Source: Flavimaribacter sp039888615
GTDB lineage: Bacteria; Pseudomonadota; Alphaproteobacteria; Rhizobiales; Rhizobiaceae
Strand: one strand, 5' to 3'
Assembly: GCA_039888615.1 (NCBI GenBank)
Contig: JBDQQS010000003.1
DNA length: 64,000 nt
The translations under genes and the position numbers were made by a program. How positions within the stretch are numbered: the first letter of the stretch is position 1; every line of letters begins with the position of its first letter. The notes under the pieces were generated by a model that was given only the letters and a program-made list of their open reading frames with translations, was not told where the DNA came from and made no database searches. Shown here piece by piece: positions 1 through 7,878 of this stretch.

Positions 1-653
1 GCGTCCACGCCGTGACCGTCCGTCATTCGGTTGATCGCGTCGGCGATGTCCGTCTCTTCGTCGGTAACGATGACATGGTCGGCGCCCATTTCCATGAGAT
101 AGTCCGTATTGCGTTCGAAACGCGTCGTGCCGATCATGTTCGCACCCAGGATCCTGCCGATCTGCAGCGAGGCGGCGCCTGCGGTGCTGGTGGCGGCCGT
201 CACGAGCACATGGCTGCCCGGACCAACTTTTGAGACCTCTCCGAGCGGGAAAAACGCCGTCATGTATTGCATCCAGATGGAGGCGCTTTCCACGGCGTTC
301 AGCCCCTCCGGCGCCCTGGCGACGAAGCGCTGATCGATGACCAGGGATTCCGTGCTGGCGCCGCGATTGCCATAGAAATAAGGCAGTGTTCCCATGCGAT
401 CGCCGATCCTGACTCCCTCGACGCCAGGACCGATCGCGTCCACGATACCCGCCGCCTCGATGCCCACGCGCGCCGGAAATTCCGGAAAGCTGAAGGAATA
501 GCGGTCCCACATCAGGTCCATGTCGCCCCAGTTGAGCGCGAAAGCCTCGACGGCGAGGCGGAGCTCGCCCTCGCCCGGTTCCTCCAGCGCCACATCCTCC
601 AGGGTCAGGCTCTGATACCCCTTGTAATCGTGCAAAAGCCAGGCGCGCGGCAT
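1..653 (-). CDS. Zinc-independent MDR-family alcohol dehydrogenase / quinone oxidoreductase, C-terminus outside window
   Basis: Reverse-strand reading from ATG at 653 gives at least 217 residues starting MPRAWLLHDYKGYQSL. It has the GroES-like N-terminal fold of the medium-chain dehydrogenase/reductase superfamily and then the start of the NAD(P)-binding domain (stretch GPGSHVLVTAATSTAGAA). No structural-zinc Cys cluster is visible, which fits the zinc-independent quinone-oxidoreductase branch (QOR-like NADPH-dependent reductases). An RBS (GGAAAGGA) lies 6-8 bases before the ATG. A perfect palindrome sits about 20 bp upstream and probably controls the gene. The substrate cannot be told from sequence. 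Confidence 0.85.
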   Translation of the reverse strand, partial: MPRAWLLHDYKGYQSLTLEDVALEEPGEGELRLAVEAFALNWGDMDLMWDRYSFSFPEFPARVGIEAAGIVDAIGPGVEGVRIGDRMGTLPYFYGNRGASTESLVIDQRFVARAPEGLNAVESASIWMQYMTAFFPLGEVSKVGPGSHVLVTAATSTAGAASLQIGRILGANMIGTTRFERNTDYLMEMGADHVIVTDEETDIADAINRMTDGHGVD

Positions 654-673
654 GGTGATCCTTTCCAGCTGCT

Positions 674-692
674 ATTTTAGTGGCACTAAAAT
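674..692. promoter_or_regulatory. Palindromic operator upstream of the MDR reductase gene
   Basis: The 19 bases form a perfect inverted repeat: ATTTTAGTG, one central base, CACTAAAAT. It lies 20 bp upstream of the ATG at 653, where the promoter core should be. Such sites typically bind a homodimeric TetR-, MarR- or HxlR-type repressor. No regulator gene is next to it in the window, so the cognate protein is unknown. Confidence 0.6.
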
Positions 693-736
693 TTCACAGC
701 GTAAGGACGAGATGTCAAGCGCCCATTCGGCCCCAC

Positions 737-1006
737 TCAAGGGAGTCGGTGATGGTGGGCCTCATAACGTCCGACGGACTCGCGGGCCGTTCTGCCAATC
801 GATGCAACGCCGTAAACCAACGTGGCCAGAGCCAGGATGAGAAATGAAGCTCCAAGAAAGTATGAATGCAGGACAAATGCGAAGGCGAGAGCCGCCAGGA
901 TCAGAGCCAGATTGATCACGATCCACTTCACGAGATGAAGGACGCTGTAATAGGTCTTCTCATGTGTGTCGAAATCGTCGTCGGAATTTGCTGATTCCTG
1001 TGCCAT
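737..1006 (-). CDS. Small membrane protein with aa3-type cytochrome c oxidase subunit IV-like domain
   Basis: This 89-residue protein starts MAQESANSDDDFDTHEKTYY. The acidic N-terminus followed by D-x-H-E-K-T-Y and then K-W is typical of the bacterial aa3-type oxidase subunit IV family (COX4_pro_2), a non-catalytic subunit of alphaproteobacterial oxidases. Two hydrophobic segments cover about residues 28-46 and 50-68, where family members usually have one. A longer frame continues upstream to 1300, but residues before MAQES look like non-coding antisense, so ATG 1006 is chosen. No other oxidase genes are nearby. Confidence 0.65.
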   Translation of the reverse strand: MAQESANSDDDFDTHEKTYYSVLHLVKWIVINLALILAALAFAFVLHSYFLGASFLILALATLVYGVASIGRTARESVGRYEAHHHRLP

Positions 1007-1163
1007 TGCCGAGATCGACCGAATGCCGGTCGCTCCTGTCGTGAAAGAACATGGCAGGTCGGAGTTCCCGAACGCAGACGGGTCGGCTCGGGAACTGTCA
1101 CCGGGCCATACGTGTTTATACTCCAAAGACAGAGTTGTGACAATCAAACAGGAGTGACACGAC

Positions 1164-1454
1164 ATGAATGTCACAGGAGAAAACGAAACGATGACCGGCC
1201 GGCGAAACGCGCCGGAATCGAAGGCCAGACGGAAGCCGGGCGCCCGTTTGCGCGCCACTGCATTCGTCATGCCTGAATTCCACCTCAACGCCTTCAGCAT
1301 GCCCGGCCATCCACCGCGCCCGGGCGAAGCCGGGGGTTCGTTCCGGCCAGCCGAAAGTCTTTACGCCGAACGAAACCAGCGAAACTGGGCGACGATCCTG
1401 CTGTCGTTCCTCATTCTGCTGACGGTCATCGGCGTAATGCTATCACTACTTTGA
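1164..1454 (+). CDS. Small tail-anchored membrane protein, function unknown
   Basis: The product has 96 residues. The first 70 are basic and proline-rich, and the last ~22 (from WATILLSF to the end) form one transmembrane helix, so it looks tail-anchored. AGGAG stands before the ATG at 1164. A second ATG at 1191 also has an AGGAG 11 bases upstream, so an 87-residue form is equally possible. The gene is followed 25 bp later by another small gene on the same strand. I do not recognise the family. Confidence 0.55.
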   Translation: MNVTGENETMTGRRNAPESKARRKPGARLRATAFVMPEFHLNAFSMPGHPPRPGEAGGSFRPAESLYAERNQRNWATILLSFLILLTVIGVMLSLL

Positions 1455-1479
1455 TAGGCTGCTCCTGAGGTGCAGGTTC

Positions 1480-1809
1480 ATGACCAGACATACCCATCAA
1501 CTGGCGGAAACCCTTCCGCCAGCGCTGAACAACGCTTCTCCGCCGGCAAGACCAACCGCTGCGAGACATTATCCCGAACTGCTTGCCAAGCTCAGGGAAC
1601 TGGGCGGCAAACTTGATCGCAGCGGCTGTTCGCTCCGGGATCTGATCCTTTGGGAGCAGAACGTCCTTCCGCTTCTTTCAGACGCCGAGCGCGACCTGCT
1701 CCTGTCGCGGCGGGACCACCGGTCGGGTTTCGATCCAGAAGATCTCCCCGAACTGCGCTGGAAGAACCTGCGCCGGATCATGATGCGCCGCAAGGGCCTC
1801 AGGATATGA
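1480..1809 (+). CDS. Hypothetical soluble protein (109 aa)
   Basis: Predicted to be helical and charged, with an Arg-rich C-terminus (RRIMMRRKGLRI) and no signal peptide or membrane segment. A GAGGTG RBS is positioned before ATG 1480. It probably shares a transcript with the small membrane-protein gene just upstream. Family not recognised. Confidence 0.55.
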   Translation: MTRHTHQLAETLPPALNNASPPARPTAARHYPELLAKLRELGGKLDRSGCSLRDLILWEQNVLPLLSDAERDLLLSRRDHRSGFDPEDLPELRWKNLRRIMMRRKGLRI

Positions 1810-1829
1810 TGACATTTCGATGTCGCTGA

Positions 1830-2429
1830 TCAGCAGGCCGGCTTCCTCGCCGCCAGATCGATCAGCGCCGACATGCCGTCATGACCCGGGCCTTCGCTGA
1901 TTTCGCAGTCATGGGTTTCCAGGGATATGATCTCGAAATCTCCGAACGCCTTTTCCAGAAGATCGCGGGTATACATGTGCTCGCGTTGCGGCGGACCGCC
2001 GGTCCCGTAGTCGACCTGTTCCGGCCTGTAACCCTGCATCAGCACAAGGCCGCCCGGTTTGACCGTTTGCCCGATCCCGTCAAAAATTCCGGCGCGCAGA
2101 TCCGGCGGGGCGAACTGGATGAAGATCGCCGCCACGACGTCGAAGCGGTCCGGCGTCCAGTCCCAGTCTTCGATCGAGGCAAGCTGATAGTCTACCGTCA
2201 CGCCTTTCGAGGCCGCCAGTCGCCGCGCGTTGTCCAGCCCCACCGACGAGGCGTCGAACGCCGTGACGTCCAACCCCCGGGAGGCAAGCCAGACGCTGTT
2301 GCGCCCCTCCCCGTCCGCGATCGCCAGCACGGACTGCCCGGGCGACAGCAATTCCGCCTTTGACGCCAGAAACATATTCGGTTCCGTGCCGAAGACATAG
2401 TCGGGCTGGTCGTATCGCTCGTTCCACAT
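1830..2429 (-). CDS. Class I SAM-dependent methyltransferase
   Basis: The protein has 199 residues and starts MWNERYDQPDYVFGTEPN. The SAM-binding motif I is degenerate (LAIADGEGRNSVWLA), as in TehB/thiopurine-type small methyltransferases. Motif II is the acidic loop VTAFDASSVGLDNA, followed by DVVAAIFIQF and the post-motif GGLVLMQGY. AAAGGAG lies before ATG 2429, which rules out the longer upstream extension. It is monocistronic as far as visible. The substrate is not predictable, though relatives act on small thiols or metalloids. Confidence 0.75.
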   Translation of the reverse strand: MWNERYDQPDYVFGTEPNMFLASKAELLSPGQSVLAIADGEGRNSVWLASRGLDVTAFDASSVGLDNARRLAASKGVTVDYQLASIEDWDWTPDRFDVVAAIFIQFAPPDLRAGIFDGIGQTVKPGGLVLMQGYRPEQVDYGTGGPPQREHMYTRDLLEKAFGDFEIISLETHDCEISEGPGHDGMSALIDLAARKPAC

Positions 2430-2602
2430 CAGTCCTTCTCCTTTCGGATCAAACGCAGCACGAGAACAAATAACGAACGTACTGGATGCATTCTCGCGCA
2501 TTTTCTGATATAAATACATTCTTGGAACGTTCGGGAAGGAATGTATCGTCCATTCCAGGATAACTTTTTCTCCCTGGAAGGGCGGAACCGTCGAAATCAC
2601 AA

Positions 2603-2870
2603 ATTACCGAAACAAAGCCAGATCCGGATTCTGGGTCAACAACTGAAAACGCGGATTCCCGAAACAAACCCAGAGCGCCACAAGCCAACCCTGATGGAGT
2701 GAAACCAGTCGAAAAGCAAATTCCCGAAACAAAGCCAGAGCGTCATGAGCCAACCCTGATGACTTGAACCGAGTTGAAAACGCAATTTCCCGAAACAAAG
2801 CCAGATTGACCAGACGGCGACAAGCATCACGAAAAATACTCAAAAATCGGATTCCCGAAACAAAGCCAAA
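2603..2870. repeat. Left array: five copies of an ATTCCCGAAACAAAGCCAGA repeat
   Basis: Imperfect copies start near 2603, 2655, 2720, 2785 and 2851, so the spacing is about 52, 65, 65 and 66 bp. The first interval differs. The spacers between copies 2-3 and 3-4 are themselves related (both contain GCCAACCCTGATG), so the true unit is about 65 bp with a conserved 20-bp core. The opposite orientation of the same core recurs at 19127-19248. This is not a CRISPR: spacers are homologous, repeats are imperfect and no cas genes are present. It fills most of the gap between the methyltransferase and the aldehyde dehydrogenase. Confidence 0.85.
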
Positions 2871-3002
2871 TTCAATTTATAGCCCCATATTTCGATCCCC
2901 GGCGTCATCTGCGCGCAGTATCGGAAACATTTATTCCTCAATGAGCGAATCCGGCGAACAAATCGGTTGCCGCGAGCCCGCGAATATGGTTCTCAACGAC
3001 CC

Positions 3003-4439
3003 ATGACCAATTATCCTGACACAAAACTGTTCATCGGCGGAGAATGGCGTGACGCCATTTCCGGCCGCTCCATCCCAGTCATTGATCCCGCCACCGAAGA
3101 GACCATCGGAACCGTCGCGCACGCCGGCGTCGAAGATCTCGATCTGGCGCTTGAAGCCGTATCCGAAGGGTTCAAGATCTGGAGCGCTGCCGGCGCGTTC
3201 CAGCGATCCCAGCTCATGCGCAAGGCGGCAAGCCTGCTTCGCGAAAGGGCTGACGCCATCGCCGCGATCATGACGGCCGAACAGGGCAAGCCTCTCGCCC
3301 AGTCGAAGATGGAGGTGCTTGGCGGCGCCGACACGATCGACTGGTTCGCCGAAGAAGCGCGCCGCACCTATGGCCAGATCATTCCGGCGCGCATGCCAGG
3401 CGTCACCCAGATGACGATCAAGGTCCCCGTTGGACCGGTCGCCGCCTTCTCGCCGTGGAACTTCCCGATCAACCAGGTGGTGCGCAAGCTCTCCGCCGCG
3501 CTCGCCACCGGATGCTCGATTATCGTCAAGGGACCGGAAGAAACGCCGGCATCGCCCGCGGCGCTGATCCAGTGCTTCGTGGACGCCGGCATTCCAGACG
3601 GCGTCGTGAATCTCGTCTACGGAACGCCGGCTGAAATTTCCGAATATCTCATTCCGCACCCTGTGATCCGCAAGATCTCCTTCACTGGCTCGACAGCCGT
3701 CGGCAAGCAGCTTGCATCGCTCGCCGGCCTGCACATGAAGCGCGCCACCATGGAACTCGGCGGTCACGCGCCGGTGCTCGTCTTCGACGACGCCGATATC
3801 GACAGCGCGATTTCGCTGATGTCGGCGCACAAATATCGCAACGCCGGACAGGTCTGCGTGTCTCCGACGCGCTTCCTCGTTCAGGACGCTGTTGCTGATC
3901 GGTTCGTCGACGGCTTCGTGGAAGCGTCGAAGGCGCTGAAGGTCGGCGCCGGCGCCGACGAAGGCGTCGATATGGGCCCGCTTGCAAACGAGCGGCGCAT
4001 TCCGATGATGGAAGAGCTGATCCAGGACGCCGTCGATCGCGGCAGCAAGCTCAAGACAGGCGGTCGGCGCATCGGCAACAAGGGTTACTTCTTCGAACCG
4101 ACGGTCATCACGGATGTGCCGATCGAAGCGCGCGGCATGAACGAGGAACCCTTCGGCCCCATCGCCTTCATCAATCGCTTTGATTCGCCCGAAAGTGCGA
4201 TCGCCGAGGCCAATCGTCTGCCATACGGTCTGGCTGCCTATGCTTTCACCGGCAGTTCGGCGACCATGCAGTCCCTGCGCAGCGAGATCCAGTCGGGCAT
4301 GCTGAGCGTCAACCACCTCGGCATCGCTCTGCCTGAACTGCCGTTCGGCGGACTTCAGGATTCCGGATACGGCACGGAAGGCGGTTCAGAGGCGACAGAG
4401 GCCTATCTCGACACCCGCCTTGTGACACAAAAAGACTAG
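3003..4439 (+). CDS. NAD(P)-dependent aldehyde dehydrogenase (semialdehyde dehydrogenase type)
   Basis: A complete 478-residue ALDH superfamily member. Visible features are the cofactor region FSPWNFP, the Glu motif MELGGHAP, the nucleophile NAGQVCVSPTRF and the C-terminal ELPFGGLQDSGYG typical of succinate- or alpha-ketoglutarate-semialdehyde dehydrogenases. ATG 3003 is chosen; an in-frame TTG at 2967 would add 12 residues. It runs convergent to the fucose operon and shares a bidirectional terminator with it. By context it may oxidise lactaldehyde or a semialdehyde made from the imported sugar, but this is inference. Confidence 0.85.
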   Translation: MTNYPDTKLFIGGEWRDAISGRSIPVIDPATEETIGTVAHAGVEDLDLALEAVSEGFKIWSAAGAFQRSQLMRKAASLLRERADAIAAIMTAEQGKPLAQSKMEVLGGADTIDWFAEEARRTYGQIIPARMPGVTQMTIKVPVGPVAAFSPWNFPINQVVRKLSAALATGCSIIVKGPEETPASPAALIQCFVDAGIPDGVVNLVYGTPAEISEYLIPHPVIRKISFTGSTAVGKQLASLAGLHMKRATMELGGHAPVLVFDDADIDSAISLMSAHKYRNAGQVCVSPTRFLVQDAVADRFVDGFVEASKALKVGAGADEGVDMGPLANERRIPMMEELIQDAVDRGSKLKTGGRRIGNKGYFFEPTVITDVPIEARGMNEEPFGPIAFINRFDSPESAIAEANRLPYGLAAYAFTGSSATMQSLRSEIQSGMLSVNHLGIALPELPFGGLQDSGYGTEGGSEATEAYLDTRLVTQKD

Positions 4440-4451
4440 TCTTATCAAATA

Positions 4452-4478
4452 GATACGGCCCCAATATGGGGCCGTATC
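4452..4478. terminator. Bidirectional terminator between convergent genes
   Basis: A perfect 11-bp stem (GATACGGCCCC / GGGGCCGTATC) with an AATAT loop lies 12 bp after the aldehyde dehydrogenase stop and 19 bp after the end of the opposing hydrolase gene. Confidence 0.8.
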
Positions 4479-4497
4479 CTTTCAGGAATTGATAGGC

Positions 4498-5337
4498 TTA
4501 GGCCGTAACGACTTTCTGCTGCTGTGCGCCCAGGCCCTCTACGCCAAGAGACATGACCTCTCCGCCTTTCAGGAAGGTCGGGGGATTCTGTCCCATTCCG
4601 ACGCCGGGAGGCGTTCCGGTCGAAATGATATCGCCCGGCTGAAGGCTCATGAAACGGCTGATATAGCTGACGAGAAACTGAACGCCGTAGACCATCGTTT
4701 CGGTCGTGCCGTCCTGATAGCGATGCCCGTCGACTTCCAGCCACAGCTTCATCTTCTGCGGATCGGCCACCTCGTCGCGCGTCACCATCCACGGACCGAT
4801 CGGGCCGAACGTGTCGCAGCCCTTGCCCTTGTCCCAAGTGCCGTGGCGCTCGATCTGGAATTCCCGTTCCGAGACGTCGTTGATCACGCAATAGCCGGCG
4901 ACATGGTCGAATGCGTCCGCCTCGTCGATATAGACGCCGCCCTTGCCGATGATCACGCCGAGTTCGACTTCCCAGTCCGTCTTCACGGAATTGCGCGGGA
5001 TAAGCACGTCGTCATTCGGACCGCAGATCGCGCTTGTCGCCTTCATGAAGATGATCGGTTCCGGCGGAACAGTCGCGCCGGTTTCGGCCGCATGGTCGGA
5101 ATAGTTCAGGCCGATGCAGATGAATTTGCCGACATGGCCGACACACGGTCCGATACGACCATCCGCCAGAACCGGCAACGTGTCGATGTCGATCGCGGCG
5201 ATTTTCTCCAGTGTCTCCGGCAGCAGCGCCTCGCCGGCAATGTCGTCGACGATCGTAGAGAGGTCGCGGGCCTTGCCCTCGGAATCCAGAATGGCGGGCT
5301 TTTCCTTGCCGGCATCGCCGACGCGTAGCAGTTTCAT
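4498..5337 (-). CDS. Fumarylacetoacetate hydrolase-family protein, probable 2,4-diketo-3-deoxy-L-fuconate hydrolase
   Basis: The product has 279 residues and starts MKLLRVGDAGKEKP. The FAH catalytic domain covers about residues 70-275, with the metal-ligand pattern E-x-E (WEVELGVIIGK) and the C-terminal GDIISTGTPPGVG. In the non-phosphorylated L-fucose pathway this family cleaves 2,4-diketo-3-deoxy-L-fuconate to pyruvate and L-lactate. It is the last gene of the sugar operon, directly behind fuconate dehydratase and the SDR dehydrogenase, which supports that role. AAGGATAG precedes ATG 5337. Confidence 0.8.
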   Translation of the reverse strand: MKLLRVGDAGKEKPAILDSEGKARDLSTIVDDIAGEALLPETLEKIAAIDIDTLPVLADGRIGPCVGHVGKFICIGLNYSDHAAETGATVPPEPIIFMKATSAICGPNDDVLIPRNSVKTDWEVELGVIIGKGGVYIDEADAFDHVAGYCVINDVSEREFQIERHGTWDKGKGCDTFGPIGPWMVTRDEVADPQKMKLWLEVDGHRYQDGTTETMVYGVQFLVSYISRFMSLQPGDIISTGTPPGVGMGQNPPTFLKGGEVMSLGVEGLGAQQQKVVTA

Positions 5338-5356
5338 CAGTCTATCCTTGTTGTTG

Positions 5357-6652
5357 TCAGGCTGCGGCAGTTGTGTCGCCGTGAAAGACATGGCTGTCAA
5401 TGGACTCCGGCTTCATTTCGATCGAGAATCCAGGAAGGACAGGCGGCATGTAAGCCGCGTTACGAATAACGCACGGGTCAACGAAATGCTCGTGCAGATG
5501 GTCGACGAACTCGATCACCCTGCCCTCCTTCGCGCCGGAGACCGCGACATAGTCGATCATCGACAGGTGCTGGACATATTCGCACAGCCCGACGCCGCCG
5601 GCGTGCGGCCACACCGGAAGCCCGAATTTCGCCGCCATCAACAGCACGCCGAGCACTTCGTTCAGCCCGCCGATCCTGCAGGCGTCGATCTGAACGATGT
5701 CGATGGCGCCGCCGGCGATCAACTGCTTGAAGATGATGCGGTTCTGGCACATCTCGCCGGTCGCGACCTTGACCGGCGCCACCGCCTCGCGAATACGCCG
5801 GTGACCGGCGATATCGTCCGGGCTCGTCGGCTCCTCGATGAAATACGGTTTGGCGAAGGCGAGCTTGCCGACCCAGTCGACCGCCTGATCGACATCCCAC
5901 ACCTGGTTGGCGTCGATCATCAGGAACCGGTCCGGCCCGAGTTCTTCGCGGGCGATGGTCAGGCGGCGGATGTCGTCTTCCAGATCGCGCCCGACCTTCA
6001 GTTTGACATGGGTGTAGCCCGCGGCGACAGCCTCACGGCAAAGCCGGCGCAACTTGTCGTCGGGATAGCCGAGCCAGCCGGCCGATGTCGTATAGCAGGG
6101 ATAGCCGTGCGCCTCGAGGTCGGCGATGCGCTCCTTCTTGCCCGGTTCCGCCTTGCGCAGAATTTCGAGCGCCTCGTCCCGCGTGATCGCGTCGGTCAGA
6201 TACCGGAAGTCGACGATGTCGACGATCTCTTCCGGGCTCATTTCCGCGACCAGCCGCCAGACCGGCTTGCCGGCCTGCTTGGCGAGCAGGTCCCACACCG
6301 CGTTGACCACCGCGCCGGTCGCGAGGTGGATGGCGCCCTTGTCCGGTCCGATCCAGCGCAACTGGCTGTCCGAGGTCACATGCCGCCAGAACCGGCCGGG
6401 ATTTTCCCGTATCCAGTCGAGATCGAGGCCGACGACCAGATGGCGCATCGCCTCGATGGCCGCGCAGCAGATATCGTTGCCGCGTCCGATCGTGAACGTA
6501 AGACCATGGCCGGTAAGGTCGCCGCGGTCCGTTTCCAGAATGACATAGGCCGCGGAATAGTCCGGATCGGGATTCATGGCGTCCGATCCGTCCAAGTGCT
6601 GCGACGTCGGAAAGCGAAGATCGAAGGTCTTGAGTCCGGTTATTTTAGTCAC
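5357..6652 (-). CDS. L-fuconate dehydratase (enolase superfamily)
   Basis: A 431-residue protein with full-length identity in pattern to L-fuconate dehydratases. Features are the N-terminal capping domain, the Lys-x-Lys catalytic pair in HVKLKVG, metal ligands in MIDANQVWD, FIEEPTSPDD and ATGEMCQN, and the His region VWPHAGGVGLCEY. It dehydrates L-fuconate to 2-keto-3-deoxy-L-fuconate. The start is GTG 6652 with a GAGGATGG RBS; the residues before it belong to the preceding SDR frame. It lies 19 bp downstream of the SDR gene and 19 bp upstream of the FAH gene. Confidence 0.88.
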   Translation of the reverse strand: MTKITGLKTFDLRFPTSQHLDGSDAMNPDPDYSAAYVILETDRGDLTGHGLTFTIGRGNDICCAAIEAMRHLVVGLDLDWIRENPGRFWRHVTSDSQLRWIGPDKGAIHLATGAVVNAVWDLLAKQAGKPVWRLVAEMSPEEIVDIVDFRYLTDAITRDEALEILRKAEPGKKERIADLEAHGYPCYTTSAGWLGYPDDKLRRLCREAVAAGYTHVKLKVGRDLEDDIRRLTIAREELGPDRFLMIDANQVWDVDQAVDWVGKLAFAKPYFIEEPTSPDDIAGHRRIREAVAPVKVATGEMCQNRIIFKQLIAGGAIDIVQIDACRIGGLNEVLGVLLMAAKFGLPVWPHAGGVGLCEYVQHLSMIDYVAVSGAKEGRVIEFVDHLHEHFVDPCVIRNAAYMPPVLPGFSIEMKPESIDSHVFHGDTTAAA

Positions 6653-6671
6653 TGTGCAGCCATCCTCAGCT

Positions 6672-7406
6672 TCAGATCGTCCATCCGCCGTCGATGGCGC
6701 ATGCCTGGCCTGACGTGTAGGTGGCGTTGGCGAGGTAGACGGCGAGATCCGCGATTTCCTCGGCTTCGCCGAGGCGTCCCATCGGCTGGCGCGCGATAAA
6801 GGCGGCGCGGGCCTTGTCATAGTCGCCCTGCGCCCGCATCCGTTCCTGCAGCGACGGGCTTTCGACAGTGCCCGGGCAGATCGCGTTACAGCGGATGTTC
6901 TGCGCCACATAGTCTGCGGCCACCGCCTTCGTCAGTCCGACGATAGCCGCCTTGGTCGTGCCGTAGGCAAAGCGGTTGGGCACGCCTTTGATGGAACTGG
7001 CGACAGACGACATGTTGATGATCGCCCCGCCGCCATGTTCAAGCATCGAGGGAAGCACGGCGCGGATCGTGCGGATCATGGAGCGCACATTGAGGTCGAC
7101 CGCGAAATCGAACTCCTCGTCCTTCATCTCCAGAATGGATCCGCCATGGACGAAGCCGGCTCCATTGAAGAGCACGTCGACATGGCCGATTTCGCCGACG
7201 ATGGCTTTGACGTTCTCGTCGCTCAGCACATCCAGCTTGCGCGTCTCGACGCCGCTTTCGCCGGCAAGCTCCGCCAGCGTGGTTTCGTTGATATCCGTTG
7301 CAAACACCCGCGCGCCGGCGGCGGCGAACGCCAGCGCGGTCGCGCGACCGATTCCCTGACCCGCCGCCGTGACCAGCGCCGTCTTGCCGTTGACCCAATT
7401 CGTCAT
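6672..7406 (-). CDS. Short-chain dehydrogenase, probable 2-keto-3-deoxy-L-fuconate dehydrogenase
   Basis: A 244-residue classical SDR: cofactor motif TAAGQGIG, acidic residue of ATDINE (favours NAD), NNAG-equivalent FNGAG, catalytic S-Y-K (MSSVAS, YGTTK) and PG motif ICPGTVESPS. The C-terminal pattern MGRLGEAEEIADLAVYLAN resembles 2-keto-3-deoxy-L-fuconate 4-dehydrogenases. The RBS GGAGAGAAG precedes ATG 7406. Its place between the MaoC gene and fuconate dehydratase supports the pathway assignment. Confidence 0.82.
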   Translation of the reverse strand: MTNWVNGKTALVTAAGQGIGRATALAFAAAGARVFATDINETTLAELAGESGVETRKLDVLSDENVKAIVGEIGHVDVLFNGAGFVHGGSILEMKDEEFDFAVDLNVRSMIRTIRAVLPSMLEHGGGAIINMSSVASSIKGVPNRFAYGTTKAAIVGLTKAVAADYVAQNIRCNAICPGTVESPSLQERMRAQGDYDKARAAFIARQPMGRLGEAEEIADLAVYLANATYTSGQACAIDGGWTI

Positions 7407-7423
7407 CTTCTCTCCATCAAGCC

Positions 7424-7876
7424 TTACGCGGGCTTGTTCTTGCGTTCCACGATATGAATGTGATCGGCGACGAGAACCACCTCGTCGCGCTGGTTGAGCA
7501 CCTCGGTGCGTTCCACCACCCGGCCCATCTCGGCCCGCTTCGGGTCATCCTCCTTCGAAACGATGGTAACCTTGCTGCGGATCGTATCGCCAATAAAGAC
7601 CGGCCTCACGAAGCGCAAGCGGTCGTATCCGTAGGAGAAGGCGACCGGATTAATGACGCTCGCCGTCAGACCGACGCCGATCGCAAACACCATCGTCCCG
7701 TGGGCGATACGCTGCCCGAAAGGCTGCGTCTTCATGAATTCGACGTCCATGTGATGTGGAAAGAAATCACCGGTATGACCGGCGTGCACGACAAAGTCCG
7801 TCTCGGTGATCGTGCGGCCATAGGTCATGCGCTCGTGGCCGATTTCATATTCCTCGAAATAGATCGCTTGTTCCAT
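7424..7876 (-). CDS. MaoC-family (R)-specific enoyl-CoA hydratase-like protein
   Basis: A 150-residue hot-dog-fold protein. The hydratase-2 motif region is seen as DFVVHAGHTGDFFPHHMD (Asp and His catalytic pair) and IAHGTMVFAIG. Such proteins hydrate enoyl-CoA or mesaconyl-type CoA thioesters. It sits inside the sugar operon with no obvious CoA intermediate in the fucose pathway itself. The CaiB-type CoA-transferase at the island's far end suggests a CoA-dependent side branch. Confidence 0.75.
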   Translation of the reverse strand: MEQAIYFEEYEIGHERMTYGRTITETDFVVHAGHTGDFFPHHMDVEFMKTQPFGQRIAHGTMVFAIGVGLTASVINPVAFSYGYDRLRFVRPVFIGDTIRSKVTIVSKEDDPKRAEMGRVVERTEVLNQRDEVVLVADHIHIVERKNKPA

Positions 7877-7878
7877 CT

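Noticed and set aside
2604..2843. Reading frames with repeated ALFRE / LCFGN peptides
   Set aside because: They arise from translating the DNA repeat; there is no start signal and the same peptides appear in several frames.
2603..2870. CRISPR-like array
   Set aside because: Repeats are imperfect and not palindromic at the ends, spacers are homologous to each other, and no cas gene is present.
4489..5328. Long forward open frames opposite the fucose operon
   Set aside because: They are antisense shadows of well-supported enzymes and have no family features.
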